NCBI RefSeq assembly: GCF_003226255.1
Contig: NZ_QJST01000001.1
Location: 62,001-126,000, forward strand
Length of the DNA: 64,000 nt
Source of the DNA: Idiomarina fontislapidosi
Lineage (GTDB): Bacteria; Pseudomonadota; Gammaproteobacteria; Enterobacterales; Alteromonadaceae
Direction of reading: 5' to 3'
The notes beneath the pieces were generated by a model, which had not been told where the DNA came from, made no database searches, and was given only the letters and a program-made list of their open reading frames with translations. Positions 53,464 to 61,996 of this stretch are shown in pieces. Position numbers and translations under genes: made by a program. How positions within the stretch are numbered: position 1 is the first letter of the stretch; each line of letters starts with the position of its first letter.

Positions 53464-54642
53464 ATGATTATTAAACCAAAAATTCGTGGATTTATTTGCA
53501 CCAACGCACATCCCGTAGGCTGTGCTGAGAATGTTCACCGCCAAGTTGAGTTCGTAAAACAACAAGGCGCAGTCGCCGATGGCCCTAAGAATGTGCTGGT
53601 TGTGGGTTGTTCAACAGGGTACGGGTTGGCATCACGAATTACGGCAGCCTTTGGTAGTGGTGCTCATACCGTTGGTGTGTGTTTTGAAAAAGAGCCGAGC
53701 GAGAAGCGCACGGGTACTGCGGGCTGGTATAACACTGCGGCGTTTCATCAAGAAGCCGAGAAAGCGGGTCTGAATTATCACAGCATCAATGGTGATGCGT
53801 TCTCTGATGAAATCAAGCAAGAGACTATCGATTACATTAAACAGCACATGGGCAAGATCGACTTAGTGGTTTACAGCTTGGCGTCGCCTAAGCGTAAAGA
53901 CCCAGAGTCGGGTGAAGTGTACAGCTCGACCTTGAAGCCGGTCGGTCAGGCGTATACCACCAAGACGTACCATACGGACAAAGATGAAGTGCATGATATC
54001 TCACTTGAGCCAGCCAACGACGACGAAATCGCCAATACGGTTAAAGTCATGGGGGGTGAAGATTGGGAGCGTTGGATTAAACAATTGCACGATGCCGGTG
54101 TGCTTGCTGAAGGATGTCAAACAACGGCATATACCTATATCGGTAAAAAGCTGACTTGGCCAATTTATGGACATGCGACCATTGGGCGTGCGAAAGAGGA
54201 TCTGGACCGCGCCGCCGCAGCGCTCCGTGACCAATACAGCGATATTGACCTCTCTGCCTACGTATCGTCATTAAAAGCACTGGTAACGCAAGCCAGTTCT
54301 GCGATTCCTGTAATGCCGCTATACATCTCGCTGATTTATCGTGTGATGAAAGAAGAGGGCACACATGAAGGCTGCATTGAACAGATTTATCGCCTGTTTA
54401 CCGAGGGGCTTTACCAAGATAACCCGACTTTAGATGAAGCCGGTCGCCTGTACATGAATGGTTACGAGACCAATGAAAAAACGCAGGCGAAAGTCGAAGC
54501 GTTATGGGATCAGGTCACGCAAGAGAATTTCCATGAGCTGGCTGACTATGCGGGCTATCACCAAGACTTTTTACGCTTGTTTGGCTTTGGTTTCGATAAT
54601 GTCGATTACGAAGCGGATGTAAATCCCAAAGTAAACTGGTAA
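53464..54642 (+). CDS. fabV: Enoyl-ACP/CoA reductase FabV
   Basis: This 392-residue NADH-dependent enoyl reductase catalyses the last step of fatty-acid elongation. It has the Rossmann-type motif VVGCSTGYGLASR and the FabV active site Tyr-x8-Lys, Tyr235 and Lys244 (WPIYGHATIGRAKED), matching the family numbering. FabV enzymes are insensitive to triclosan compared with FabI. Full length. It has its own short leader of 72 bases after bolA. Confidence 0.93.
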   Translation: MIIKPKIRGFICTNAHPVGCAENVHRQVEFVKQQGAVADGPKNVLVVGCSTGYGLASRITAAFGSGAHTVGVCFEKEPSEKRTGTAGWYNTAAFHQEAEKAGLNYHSINGDAFSDEIKQETIDYIKQHMGKIDLVVYSLASPKRKDPESGEVYSSTLKPVGQAYTTKTYHTDKDEVHDISLEPANDDEIANTVKVMGGEDWERWIKQLHDAGVLAEGCQTTAYTYIGKKLTWPIYGHATIGRAKEDLDRAAAALRDQYSDIDLSAYVSSLKALVTQASSAIPVMPLYISLIYRVMKEEGTHEGCIEQIYRLFTEGLYQDNPTLDEAGRLYMNGYETNEKTQAKVEALWDQVTQENFHELADYAGYHQDFLRLFGFGFDNVDYEADVNPKVNW

Positions 54643-54743
54643 GCGGAGTGTAAAAAGTGTTAAAATCCAGACGATAAGTGTGGATTACGTTTTCTAGTCA
54701 CTGGTATCGGTTTTACTAGAAGTGGGCCCTTATCAGTAACTTA

Positions 54744-54770
54744 TTGATTTTTCAGGTTTCCAGTTATTAT
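54744..54770 (+). promoter_or_regulatory. Candidate promoter of the nqr operon
   Basis: TTGATT (54744-54749) and TATTAT (54765-54770) resemble sigma70 elements, but the spacer is only 15 bases. They lie 45 bases upstream of nqrA in the 172-base gap after fabV. Confidence 0.35.
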
Positions 54771-54814
54771 AGCTGGTTGTGATGAATCTTCCCTAACGAG
54801 TAGTGCAAACGCAT

Positions 54815-56155
54815 ATGATTACGATCAAAAAAGGGCTGGATATCCCAATTAAGGGTGCTCCCCAGCAGCAACTATCCGACGGTAAGGCCGTGACGACGGT
54901 CGCTACCTTGGGTGAAGAGTATGTCGGTATGCGCCCGACCATGCACGTGAAAGTGGACGATCGTGTAAAAAAAGGTCAGGTGATTTTCGAAGACAAAAAG
55001 AATCCAGGTGTAAAATACACTGCCCCTGGCGCAGGTAAGGTGAAAGACATCCTTCGTGGTGCTCGCCGTGTGCTGCAGGCAGTTGTAGTTGAGCTTGATG
55101 GCGATGAACAAGTGACCTTTGAGTCATTTGAAAGCGCTAAGCTTAACAGTCTGGGTCGCGAAAAAGTGCAAGAGATTCTTGTAGAATCGGGCCAATGGCC
55201 AGCACTGAGAACGCGCCCATTCAGTAAAGCGCCTGCTCTAGACGCTGAAGCTACCGCTATCTTCATCAATGCAATGGATACTAATCCATTGTCTGGCGAC
55301 CCGACTGTTTATATTAATGAGCATAAACAAGCGTTCATTGATGGTTTGAAAGTACTTTCTAACCTCACTGAAGGCAAAGTGTTTGTGGTCAAAGCTGCCG
55401 ATGCAGAAGTGGACGTAGGTGATGCTAACGTACAGTTAGAATCATTTACAGGCCCACACCCAGCCGGTTTGGTGGGTACTCATATGCATTTCTTGAACCC
55501 TGTGAGCCTGAAGCGTCCAGCTTGGCACATTGGTTATCAAGACGTGATTGCGTATGGCAAGCTGTTCACAACGGGCGAAATCTTCACTGAGCGCTTTGTC
55601 GCGCTGGCGGGTGAAGGTGTTAAAGAGCCTCGTTTAGTACGTACGCGCTTGGGTGCGGACTTAGCTGAGCTTACTCAAGGTGAGCTAGTTGGCGACAACA
55701 ACCGTATTATTTCTGGCTCCGTATTGAACGGTCACACAGCAGATGATGCACATCGTTGGTTGGGTCGTTTCCACAATCAGGTGAGTGTTATTCCAGAAGG
55801 CAACCACAAAGAGTTGTTCGGTTGGATCCGTCCTGGTTCGGATTTACACTCGGTTACGCGTGCCTATGCGGGCCACTTCAATCCGAAGAAGCTATTCAGC
55901 ATGACCACTTCTATGAATGGTTCTGCACGCTCTATGGTGCCTATCGGCAACTATGAGCGCGTGATGCCGCTGGATATCGTCCCAACGCTATTATTGCGTG
56001 ACTTGTTATCAGGCGATACTGATGAAGGTCAGCAACTTGGTTGCTTGGAGCTGGATGAGGAAGATCTGGCATTGTGTACCTACGTATGCCCTGGAAAGTA
56101 TGAGTACGGACCAGTGTTGCGAGACTGTCTCACTAAGATTGAGAAAGAAGGCTAA
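54815..56155 (+). CDS. nqrA: Na+-NQR subunit A
   Basis: This 446-residue peripheral subunit of the Na+-translocating NADH:quinone oxidoreductase starts with the conserved [16 protein letters not shown]. It includes the family segments [15 protein letters not shown] and [21 protein letters not shown]. NqrA contacts ubiquinone. The start is set at ATG 54815 by homology; a GTG four codons upstream is possible, and the ribosome site is weak. First gene of nqrABCDEF-apbE-nqrM. Confidence 0.93.
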   Translation: MITIKKGLDIPIKGAPQQQLSDGKAVTTVATLGEEYVGMRPTMHVKVDDRVKKGQVIFEDKKNPGVKYTAPGAGKVKDILRGARRVLQAVVVELDGDEQVTFESFESAKLNSLGREKVQEILVESGQWPALRTRPFSKAPALDAEATAIFINAMDTNPLSGDPTVYINEHKQAFIDGLKVLSNLTEGKVFVVKAADAEVDVGDANVQLESFTGPHPAGLVGTHMHFLNPVSLKRPAWHIGYQDVIAYGKLFTTGEIFTERFVALAGEGVKEPRLVRTRLGADLAELTQGELVGDNNRIISGSVLNGHTADDAHRWLGRFHNQVSVIPEGNHKELFGWIRPGSDLHSVTRAYAGHFNPKKLFSMTTSMNGSARSMVPIGNYERVMPLDIVPTLLLRDLLSGDTDEGQQLGCLELDEEDLALCTYVCPGKYEYGPVLRDCLTKIEKEG

Positions 56156-56157
56156 CC

Positions 56158-57360
56158 ATGAGCTTGAAAGAAACACTCGAGCGTATTGAGCCGCAATTTG
56201 AAAAAGGCGGCAAATACGAGAAGTGGTACGCGCTTTACGAAGCGGTAGCCACTATTCTGTATACACCAGGCACGGTGACCAAGTCGACAACTCACGTTCG
56301 TGACCGTATCGACTTGAAGCGCATCATGATCTTGGTATGGATGATGACATTCCCAGCCATGTTCTGGGGTATGTATAACGTTGGTAACCAAGCCGCGATG
56401 GCGTTGGCTGAAGGTTATCAGTTAGGTGACGCATGGCAGGTGGGCTTATTCCATTTGTTCGGCGGTGACTTTGGCGGCGATGCCGGCTGGGGCACTAAGA
56501 TGTGGTACGGTGCGTGTTGGTACCTACCTATTTATGCGGTCACCTTTATCGTAGGTGGTTTCTGGGAAGTATTGTTTGCTTCAGTGCGTAAGCACGAAGT
56601 TAACGAAGGCTTCTTCGTCACTTCTGTACTGTTCTCGTTGATCTTACCTGCAACAACGCCACTTTGGCAGGTTGCACTCGGTATCACATTCGGTGTCGTG
56701 ATTGGTAAAGAAATCTTCGGTGGTACAGGTCGTAACTTCCTAAACCCTGCGTTAACCGGTCGTGCATTCTTGTACTTCGCTTATCCAGCAAGCATGTCAG
56801 GTGATTCTATCTGGACTGCGGTGGATGGCTATTCAGGTGCAACCAACCTGGGTAAAGCAGCGATGGGTCAAATTGACTACAGCAACACCGCACTGTGGTG
56901 GGATGCTTTCCTAGGTAACATCCAAGGTTCAGTCGGTGAAGTATCGACGTTGATGATTTTGATTGGTGGTTTGGCACTGATTTATTTCCGTATTGCTTCT
57001 TGGCGCATCGTCAGTGGTGTGTTCTTGGGTATGGTGGTGTTCTCAAGCCTGCTTAACCTGATTGGAAGTGATACCAACCCGATGTTTGCGATGCAGTGGT
57101 ACTGGCATCTTGTATTGGGTGGCTTTGCCTTTGGTATGATGTTTATGGCAACCGATCCCGTATCGGCTTCATTTACTAACAAAGGTAAGTTCGCATACGG
57201 TTTCTTGATTGGTTTCATGACGGTGATGATTCGTGTCGTCAACCCGGCTTTCCCTGAAGGCATCATGTTAGCGATCTTGTTCTCGAATGTCTTTGCACCA
57301 TTGTTTGACTACTTCGTAGCGCAAGCCAACATTAAACGGAGGTTAGCACGTAATGTCTAA
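56158..57360 (+). CDS. nqrB: Na+-NQR subunit B
   Basis: This 400-residue membrane subunit has about ten helices. It carries the covalent-FMN motif with Thr229 in [12 protein letters not shown] (equivalent to the known Thr236 site) and [18 protein letters not shown]. NqrB forms much of the Na+ path and binds riboflavin and FMN. It starts 2 bases after nqrA and overlaps nqrC by 8 bases. The flavin transferase apbE later in the operon provides the modification. Confidence 0.94.
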   Translation: MSLKETLERIEPQFEKGGKYEKWYALYEAVATILYTPGTVTKSTTHVRDRIDLKRIMILVWMMTFPAMFWGMYNVGNQAAMALAEGYQLGDAWQVGLFHLFGGDFGGDAGWGTKMWYGACWYLPIYAVTFIVGGFWEVLFASVRKHEVNEGFFVTSVLFSLILPATTPLWQVALGITFGVVIGKEIFGGTGRNFLNPALTGRAFLYFAYPASMSGDSIWTAVDGYSGATNLGKAAMGQIDYSNTALWWDAFLGNIQGSVGEVSTLMILIGGLALIYFRIASWRIVSGVFLGMVVFSSLLNLIGSDTNPMFAMQWYWHLVLGGFAFGMMFMATDPVSASFTNKGKFAYGFLIGFMTVMIRVVNPAFPEGIMLAILFSNVFAPLFDYFVAQANIKRRLARNV

Positions 57361-58129
57361 GAAGAATGAAAGTTTAGGCAAAACGGTCGGTGTAGTGCTG
57401 GCGCTGTGTTTGGTTTGTTCTATCGTTGTCTCTGGTGCTGCGATTGGCTTAAAACCAATGCAAGAGCGTAACGCTGCGTTAGCGATGCAGGAAAACATCC
57501 TCGGCGCTGCAGGTATCTATGAGCAAGGTATGGATGTCCCAGCCGTCTACGGTGAGCGTATTCAACCGTTGGTAGTGAGCTTAGAAGACTACCAAGTGAT
57601 GCAGGACGTTGACCCGGCGGAGTTTGATAACCGTAAAGCCGCTGGTGATCCTGATCGCAGCACTCGACTTGCGAAGTCAGAAGACCCAGCAGGTTTAGGC
57701 ACGCGTGAGGACATGACAGAGGTTTATCTCATTAAAGGTGAAGACGGCTCAACGACAGGTGCAGTATTGCACATCCGTGGCCAAGGCCTTTGGGGAACCA
57801 TGTACGGTTTAATCGCACTTGAAGGAGACTTTAACACCGTTAAAGGTGTTACATTCTACGAGCACGCTGAAACACCGGGCCTAGGTGGCGAGATCACCAA
57901 CCCTGCATGGGTTAAAACATGGCAAGGCAAAGAGCTTTACGGCGATGACGGTCAAGTCCAGTTTGACTTGGTGAAAGGTGGTGCTTCAGGTGAACACGAA
58001 GTTGACGCGCTTTCAGGTGCAACCCTAACCAGTAACGGTGTTGACGCACTGATTGAGTTTTGGATGGGCGATAGTGCTTACGGTCCGTTACTCGACAAAT
58101 TGCGCAAAGGAGAGCTGACCAATGGCTAA
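57353..58129 (+). CDS. nqrC: Na+-NQR subunit C
   Basis: This 258-residue subunit has a single N-terminal helix (about residues 11-33) and a periplasmic FMN-binding domain with covalent FMN at Thr224 in [10 protein letters not shown] (S-G-A-T motif, matching the known Thr225 position). It overlaps nqrB and nqrD by 8 bases each. It passes electrons between the NqrF/DE iron-sulfur and NqrB flavins. Confidence 0.94.
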   Translation: MSKKNESLGKTVGVVLALCLVCSIVVSGAAIGLKPMQERNAALAMQENILGAAGIYEQGMDVPAVYGERIQPLVVSLEDYQVMQDVDPAEFDNRKAAGDPDRSTRLAKSEDPAGLGTREDMTEVYLIKGEDGSTTGAVLHIRGQGLWGTMYGLIALEGDFNTVKGVTFYEHAETPGLGGEITNPAWVKTWQGKELYGDDGQVQFDLVKGGASGEHEVDALSGATLTSNGVDALIEFWMGDSAYGPLLDKLRKGELTNG

Positions 58130-58754
58130 TGCAAAAGAAATGAAGTCCGTATTATTCGGACCGATATTTGCAAACAACCCAATTGCGCTGCAGATCTTGG
58201 GTGTCTGTTCAGCGTTGGCGGTAACATCTAAAATGAGCAATACACTGGTTATGTGTATTGCCTTGACCGCGGTTGTTGCGTTCTCAAACTTATTTATCTC
58301 AATTATCCGAAACCACATTCCTTCGAGCGTGCGTATCATCGTTCAGATGACCATTATCGCAAGTTTGGTTATCGTGGTGGATCAGGTCTTGCGCGCGTAT
58401 GCGTACGAGATTTCTAAAGAGCTGTCGGTATTCGTTGGTTTGATCATTACTAACTGTATCGTCATGGGTCGTGCTGAAGCTTACGCAATGAAAAGCTCAC
58501 CAGGTATGTCGTTCTTGGACGGCTTGGGTAACGGTTTAGGTTACTCTGTGGTGTTGCTAGTTGTTGGTTTCGTGCGCGAACTATTTGGCTCGGGTAGCTT
58601 GTTCGACGTACAGATTCTGCCACTCGTGTCAGAAGGTGGTTGGTATGAGCCAGTCGGCTTGTTGTTAATGCCACCGAGTGCGTTCTTTATCATTGGCGGA
58701 TTTATTTGGGTACTGCGTACTTTCCGCACCGAACAAGTCGAACCTAAGGAGTAA
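58122..58754 (+). CDS. nqrD: Na+-NQR subunit D
   Basis: This 210-residue integral membrane subunit has six helices, related to NqrE by an inverted repeat. It includes [20 protein letters not shown], whose Cys in TNC coordinates the intramembrane iron centre shared with NqrE. Coupled to nqrC by overlap. Confidence 0.94.
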   Translation: MANAKEMKSVLFGPIFANNPIALQILGVCSALAVTSKMSNTLVMCIALTAVVAFSNLFISIIRNHIPSSVRIIVQMTIIASLVIVVDQVLRAYAYEISKELSVFVGLIITNCIVMGRAEAYAMKSSPGMSFLDGLGNGLGYSVVLLVVGFVRELFGSGSLFDVQILPLVSEGGWYEPVGLLLMPPSAFFIIGGFIWVLRTFRTEQVEPKE

Positions 58755-58759
58755 GCACA

Positions 58760-59368
58760 ATGGAACAGTATATTAACCTGTTTATTCGTGCCGTATTCAT
58801 CGAGAACTTAGCACTATCATTCTTCTTAGGTATGTGTACCTTTTTGGCGGTATCTAAGAAAGTTAAAACGGCCTTTGGTCTGGGTGTAGCGGTTATCGTG
58901 GTACTGGGTATCTCAGTACCGGCAAACAACTTGATCTATCACAACATTCTAGCGCCTGGTGCGCTCGATTGGGCTGGTTTCCCGGATGCGGACTTGAGCT
59001 TTTTACGTTTCTTGACCTTTATCGGTGTCATCGCAGCACTTGTTCAGATCCTTGAAATGACCTTGGATAAGTTTGTGCCAGCCTTGTACAACGCGCTGGG
59101 CATCTTCCTGCCATTGATCACAGTAAACTGTGCGATCTTTGGTGGTGTATCGTTCATGGTCGAACGTGACTATAACTTCGGCGAATCCGTAGTATACGGG
59201 ATCGGAAGTGGTGCGGGCTGGGCATTGGCAATTGTTGCCTTGGCAGCCGTACGTGAAAAACTGAAATATGCAGATGTACCTGATGGCTTACGCGGTCTAG
59301 GTGCGACGTTTATGTCAGTGGGTCTGATTGGTTTGGGCTTTATGTCGTTTTCCGGCGTATCTCTATAA
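58760..59368 (+). CDS. nqrE: Na+-NQR subunit E
   Basis: This 202-residue membrane subunit has six helices. [12 protein letters not shown] holds the Cys expected to bind the intramembrane iron centre together with NqrD, and [18 protein letters not shown] supplies a second conserved Cys. It starts 5 bases after nqrD. A 39-base gap follows before nqrF. Confidence 0.94.
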   Translation: MEQYINLFIRAVFIENLALSFFLGMCTFLAVSKKVKTAFGLGVAVIVVLGISVPANNLIYHNILAPGALDWAGFPDADLSFLRFLTFIGVIAALVQILEMTLDKFVPALYNALGIFLPLITVNCAIFGGVSFMVERDYNFGESVVYGIGSGAGWALAIVALAAVREKLKYADVPDGLRGLGATFMSVGLIGLGFMSFSGVSL

Positions 59369-59407
59369 CCAGTATGTTGAATCGATAAAAGTTAAAGGTA
59401 CGAATCG

Positions 59408-60640
59408 ATGGATATTCAACTGATTTCACTCAGTGTAGCGATGTTCACCATCATCGTACTGGTTTTGGTCGCGATCATTATGTTCGCTAAATCAAAATTG
59501 GTACCTCAGGGTGATGTGGAAATCCTGATTAACGACGACGAAGACAAAAAGATCGTGACCCAACCTGGTACTAAACTGTTGGGCGCACTTGCCAATGCGG
59601 GCATCTTCGTATCGTCTGCGTGTGGTGGTGGTGGTTCATGCGGCCAGTGTCGTGTCACCATTAAAGACGGCGGCGGTGACATTCTGCCGACCGAGCTTGA
59701 CCACATTACGAAAAAAGAAGCGCGTGAAGGCGTGCGTTTGTCTTGCCAAGTTAACGTGAAGCAAGACATGAAAATCGAATTGCCAGAAGAAGTCTTTGGT
59801 ATTCGTAAGTGGGACTGTGTTGTTAAATCAAACGACAACGTAGCGACCTTCATCAAAGAGTTCGTTGTACAGTTACCTGAAGGCGAAGAAGTACCTTTCC
59901 GTGCGGGTGGTTATATTCAGATCGAATGTCCGCCACACCACGTGAAGTACAAAGATTTCGATATCGCGCCTGAATATCGTGGCGACTGGGAACGTTTTGG
60001 CTTCTTAGATGTTGAGTCTAAAGTCGATGAAGAAGTTGTACGTGCGTACTCAATGGCTAACTACCCTGATGAAAAGGGTATCATCATGCTTAACGTACGT
60101 TGTGCAACGCCACCGCCAAACGATTTGAGCTTGCCAGCAGGTAAGATGTCATCGTACATCTTTAGTTTGAAAGCAGGTGACAAAGTGACTATTTCTGGTC
60201 CGTTCGGTGAGTTCTTTGCAAAAGAAACTGAAGCGGAAATGGTGTTCGTCGGTGGTGGTGCAGGTATGGCACCTATGCGTTCGCACATCTTTGACCAATT
60301 ACGTCGCTTGAACACCGATCGTAAGATCTCGTTCTGGTACGGTGCACGTTCTAAGCGCGAGATGTTCTACACTGAAGACTTCGATATGCTGCAAGAAGAG
60401 AACGATAACTTCGAATGGCATGTTGCGTTATCAGACCCGCAGCCAGAGGACGATTGGGATGGTGACACAGGTTTCATCCACAACGTGCTTTATGAGCGCT
60501 ATCTGAAAGACCATGATGCGCCTGAAGACTGTGAATTCTACATGTGTGGTCCGCCAGTGATGAATGCTGCGGTCATCAATATGCTCAAAGAGTTGGGCGT
60601 AGAAGATGAAAACATTATGTTGGATGACTTTGGTGGCTAA
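59408..60640 (+). CDS. nqrF: Na+-NQR subunit F, NADH dehydrogenase component
   Basis: This 410-residue subunit has an N-terminal helix (about 4-26), a plant-type [2Fe-2S] domain with Cys72, Cys78, Cys81 and Cys113, an FAD domain (RAYSMANYP) and an NADH-binding domain ([25 protein letters not shown]). It oxidises NADH on the cytoplasmic side and feeds electrons into the complex. apbE follows after 3 bases. Confidence 0.95.
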   Translation: MDIQLISLSVAMFTIIVLVLVAIIMFAKSKLVPQGDVEILINDDEDKKIVTQPGTKLLGALANAGIFVSSACGGGGSCGQCRVTIKDGGGDILPTELDHITKKEAREGVRLSCQVNVKQDMKIELPEEVFGIRKWDCVVKSNDNVATFIKEFVVQLPEGEEVPFRAGGYIQIECPPHHVKYKDFDIAPEYRGDWERFGFLDVESKVDEEVVRAYSMANYPDEKGIIMLNVRCATPPPNDLSLPAGKMSSYIFSLKAGDKVTISGPFGEFFAKETEAEMVFVGGGAGMAPMRSHIFDQLRRLNTDRKISFWYGARSKREMFYTEDFDMLQEENDNFEWHVALSDPQPEDDWDGDTGFIHNVLYERYLKDHDAPEDCEFYMCGPPVMNAAVINMLKELGVEDENIMLDDFGG

Positions 60641-60643
60641 TTA

Positions 60644-61684
60644 ATGAACGTTTCTACATTGAAACATGCATTAGCAAGCAAACTCTGGCTAGCCCTTTTG
60701 GGGCTAGCCTTTTTGGTTTCTTGCTCCGATGCCCCTCGCGTTATAAAAATGCAGGGTGCGACCATGGGTACCAGTTATCACATTACGGTGTATAGCAAAG
60801 ACCCGCGTTATGGCAAAGAAGAGATTCAACGCCGTGTTGATACGGTGCTTGAACAGGTTAATGCGCAAATGTCGACGTATGACCCTGAGTCGGAGTTGTC
60901 GAAGTTTAATCAGCATTATTCAACCGAGCCGGTGGTTATCTCGCGAGCACTCGAACGTGTGGTGTCGCGCGCGATTGAGATCGCTGATGAAACCAATGGC
61001 GTGCTCGACGTGACGGTCGGACCTTTGGTTAATTTGTGGGGGTTTGGTCCACAGAATCGACCGGAGGAGGTTCCAACTCAAGCGCAATTGGATGAAATCG
61101 AAGCCTATGTGGGCTATGAAAAGTTAGCGATTAACAACCATCAATTGAGTAAATCGCACCCTAAGGTCTATGTTGATTTGTCGACCATCGCAAAGGGTTA
61201 TGGCGTAGACCGTGTGGCGAGTTTGCTCGAGGATCTGGGAATTAACCAGTATTTGGTTGAAATTGGTGGCGAGATCGTAGCTTCCGGCGGAAAACCGGAT
61301 AATGAGCCTTGGCGTCTTGCGATAGAAAAGCCTGTTTCTACGGAACGAGCCGTGCAACAAGTTGTCTCATTTAATGAGGGCGCGTTAGCCACGTCTGGCG
61401 ACTATCGTAATTTTTATGTTGAGGAAGGACGTCGTTACTCTCACATTATCGATCCCGAGACAGGTGCGCCGATTCAGCATAAATTAGTGTCTGTGAGCGT
61501 TTATGCCAATGACTGTATGTCAGCAGATGCTTATGCAACGGCCTTGATGGTGATGGGACCTGAACGCGCAAAAGCGTTTGCTCAGCAACATAAGCTGGCG
61601 GTGATGCTCGTGTTTAAGACCGATGAAGGTTTTCAGGAGTTTGTCAGTCCACAGTTTGAACCCTTGCTGCAAGCGAAGAGTTAA
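60644..61684 (+). CDS. apbE: FAD:protein FMN transferase ApbE
   Basis: This 346-residue lipoprotein (lipobox LVSC, Cys about residue 27) is the flavin transferase that attaches FMN to threonines of NqrB and NqrC. Motifs seen are GTSYHITVYSK, STIAKGYGVDRVA, TSGDYRNFYVEEGRRYSHIIDPETG and SADAYATALMVMG, including the Mg-binding and FAD-contacting residues of the family. It lies in the periplasm, where NqrC's FMN site is. Part of the nqr operon. Confidence 0.93.
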   Translation: MNVSTLKHALASKLWLALLGLAFLVSCSDAPRVIKMQGATMGTSYHITVYSKDPRYGKEEIQRRVDTVLEQVNAQMSTYDPESELSKFNQHYSTEPVVISRALERVVSRAIEIADETNGVLDVTVGPLVNLWGFGPQNRPEEVPTQAQLDEIEAYVGYEKLAINNHQLSKSHPKVYVDLSTIAKGYGVDRVASLLEDLGINQYLVEIGGEIVASGGKPDNEPWRLAIEKPVSTERAVQQVVSFNEGALATSGDYRNFYVEEGRRYSHIIDPETGAPIQHKLVSVSVYANDCMSADAYATALMVMGPERAKAFAQQHKLAVMLVFKTDEGFQEFVSPQFEPLLQAKS

Positions 61685-61703
61685 GGACTGAGAAGGAGTA
61701 CTC

Positions 61704-61916
61704 ATGCAAACATTTTTACTTGTTTTTGCCCTATTTGTGGTCGTCGTATTGGCGATGGCGGTAGGTTATATCATGCAGAAAAAATCAATTTCTGGCAGTT
61801 GTGGTGGCATCGGTGCATTAGGCATGGAAAAAGCGTGCGACTGTGATGAGCCTTGCGATAAACGAAAAGATCGCATGCGCAAAGAGGCTCAGTGGAAGGA
61901 AAACGAAATTCGTTGA
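61704..61916 (+). CDS. nqrM: NqrM, Na+-NQR maturation protein
   Basis: This 70-residue protein has one N-terminal helix (about residues 4-25) and a Cys-rich segment, SCGGIGALG...CDCDEPC, with four cysteines in the pattern needed for iron delivery to the NqrD/NqrE iron centre. NqrM is required for assembly of the complex and commonly follows apbE. GGAG precedes the ATG. A hairpin terminator at 61953 ends the operon. Confidence 0.92.
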   Translation: MQTFLLVFALFVVVVLAMAVGYIMQKKSISGSCGGIGALGMEKACDCDEPCDKRKDRMRKEAQWKENEIR

Positions 61917-61952
61917 CCCTTAACAGTTATATCGTTATAACATTATGTGATT

Positions 61953-61980
61953 AGGGGCGCGTTAAGCGCCTCTGTTGTTT
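61953..61980 (+). terminator. Probable terminator of the nqr operon
   Basis: AGGGGCGC and GCGCCTCT form an 8-bp stem (one G-T) with loop GTTAA, followed by GTTGTTT. The T-run is weak, so termination may be partial. Confidence 0.6.
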
Positions 61981-61996
61981 CGAAGGAGGGCCACAC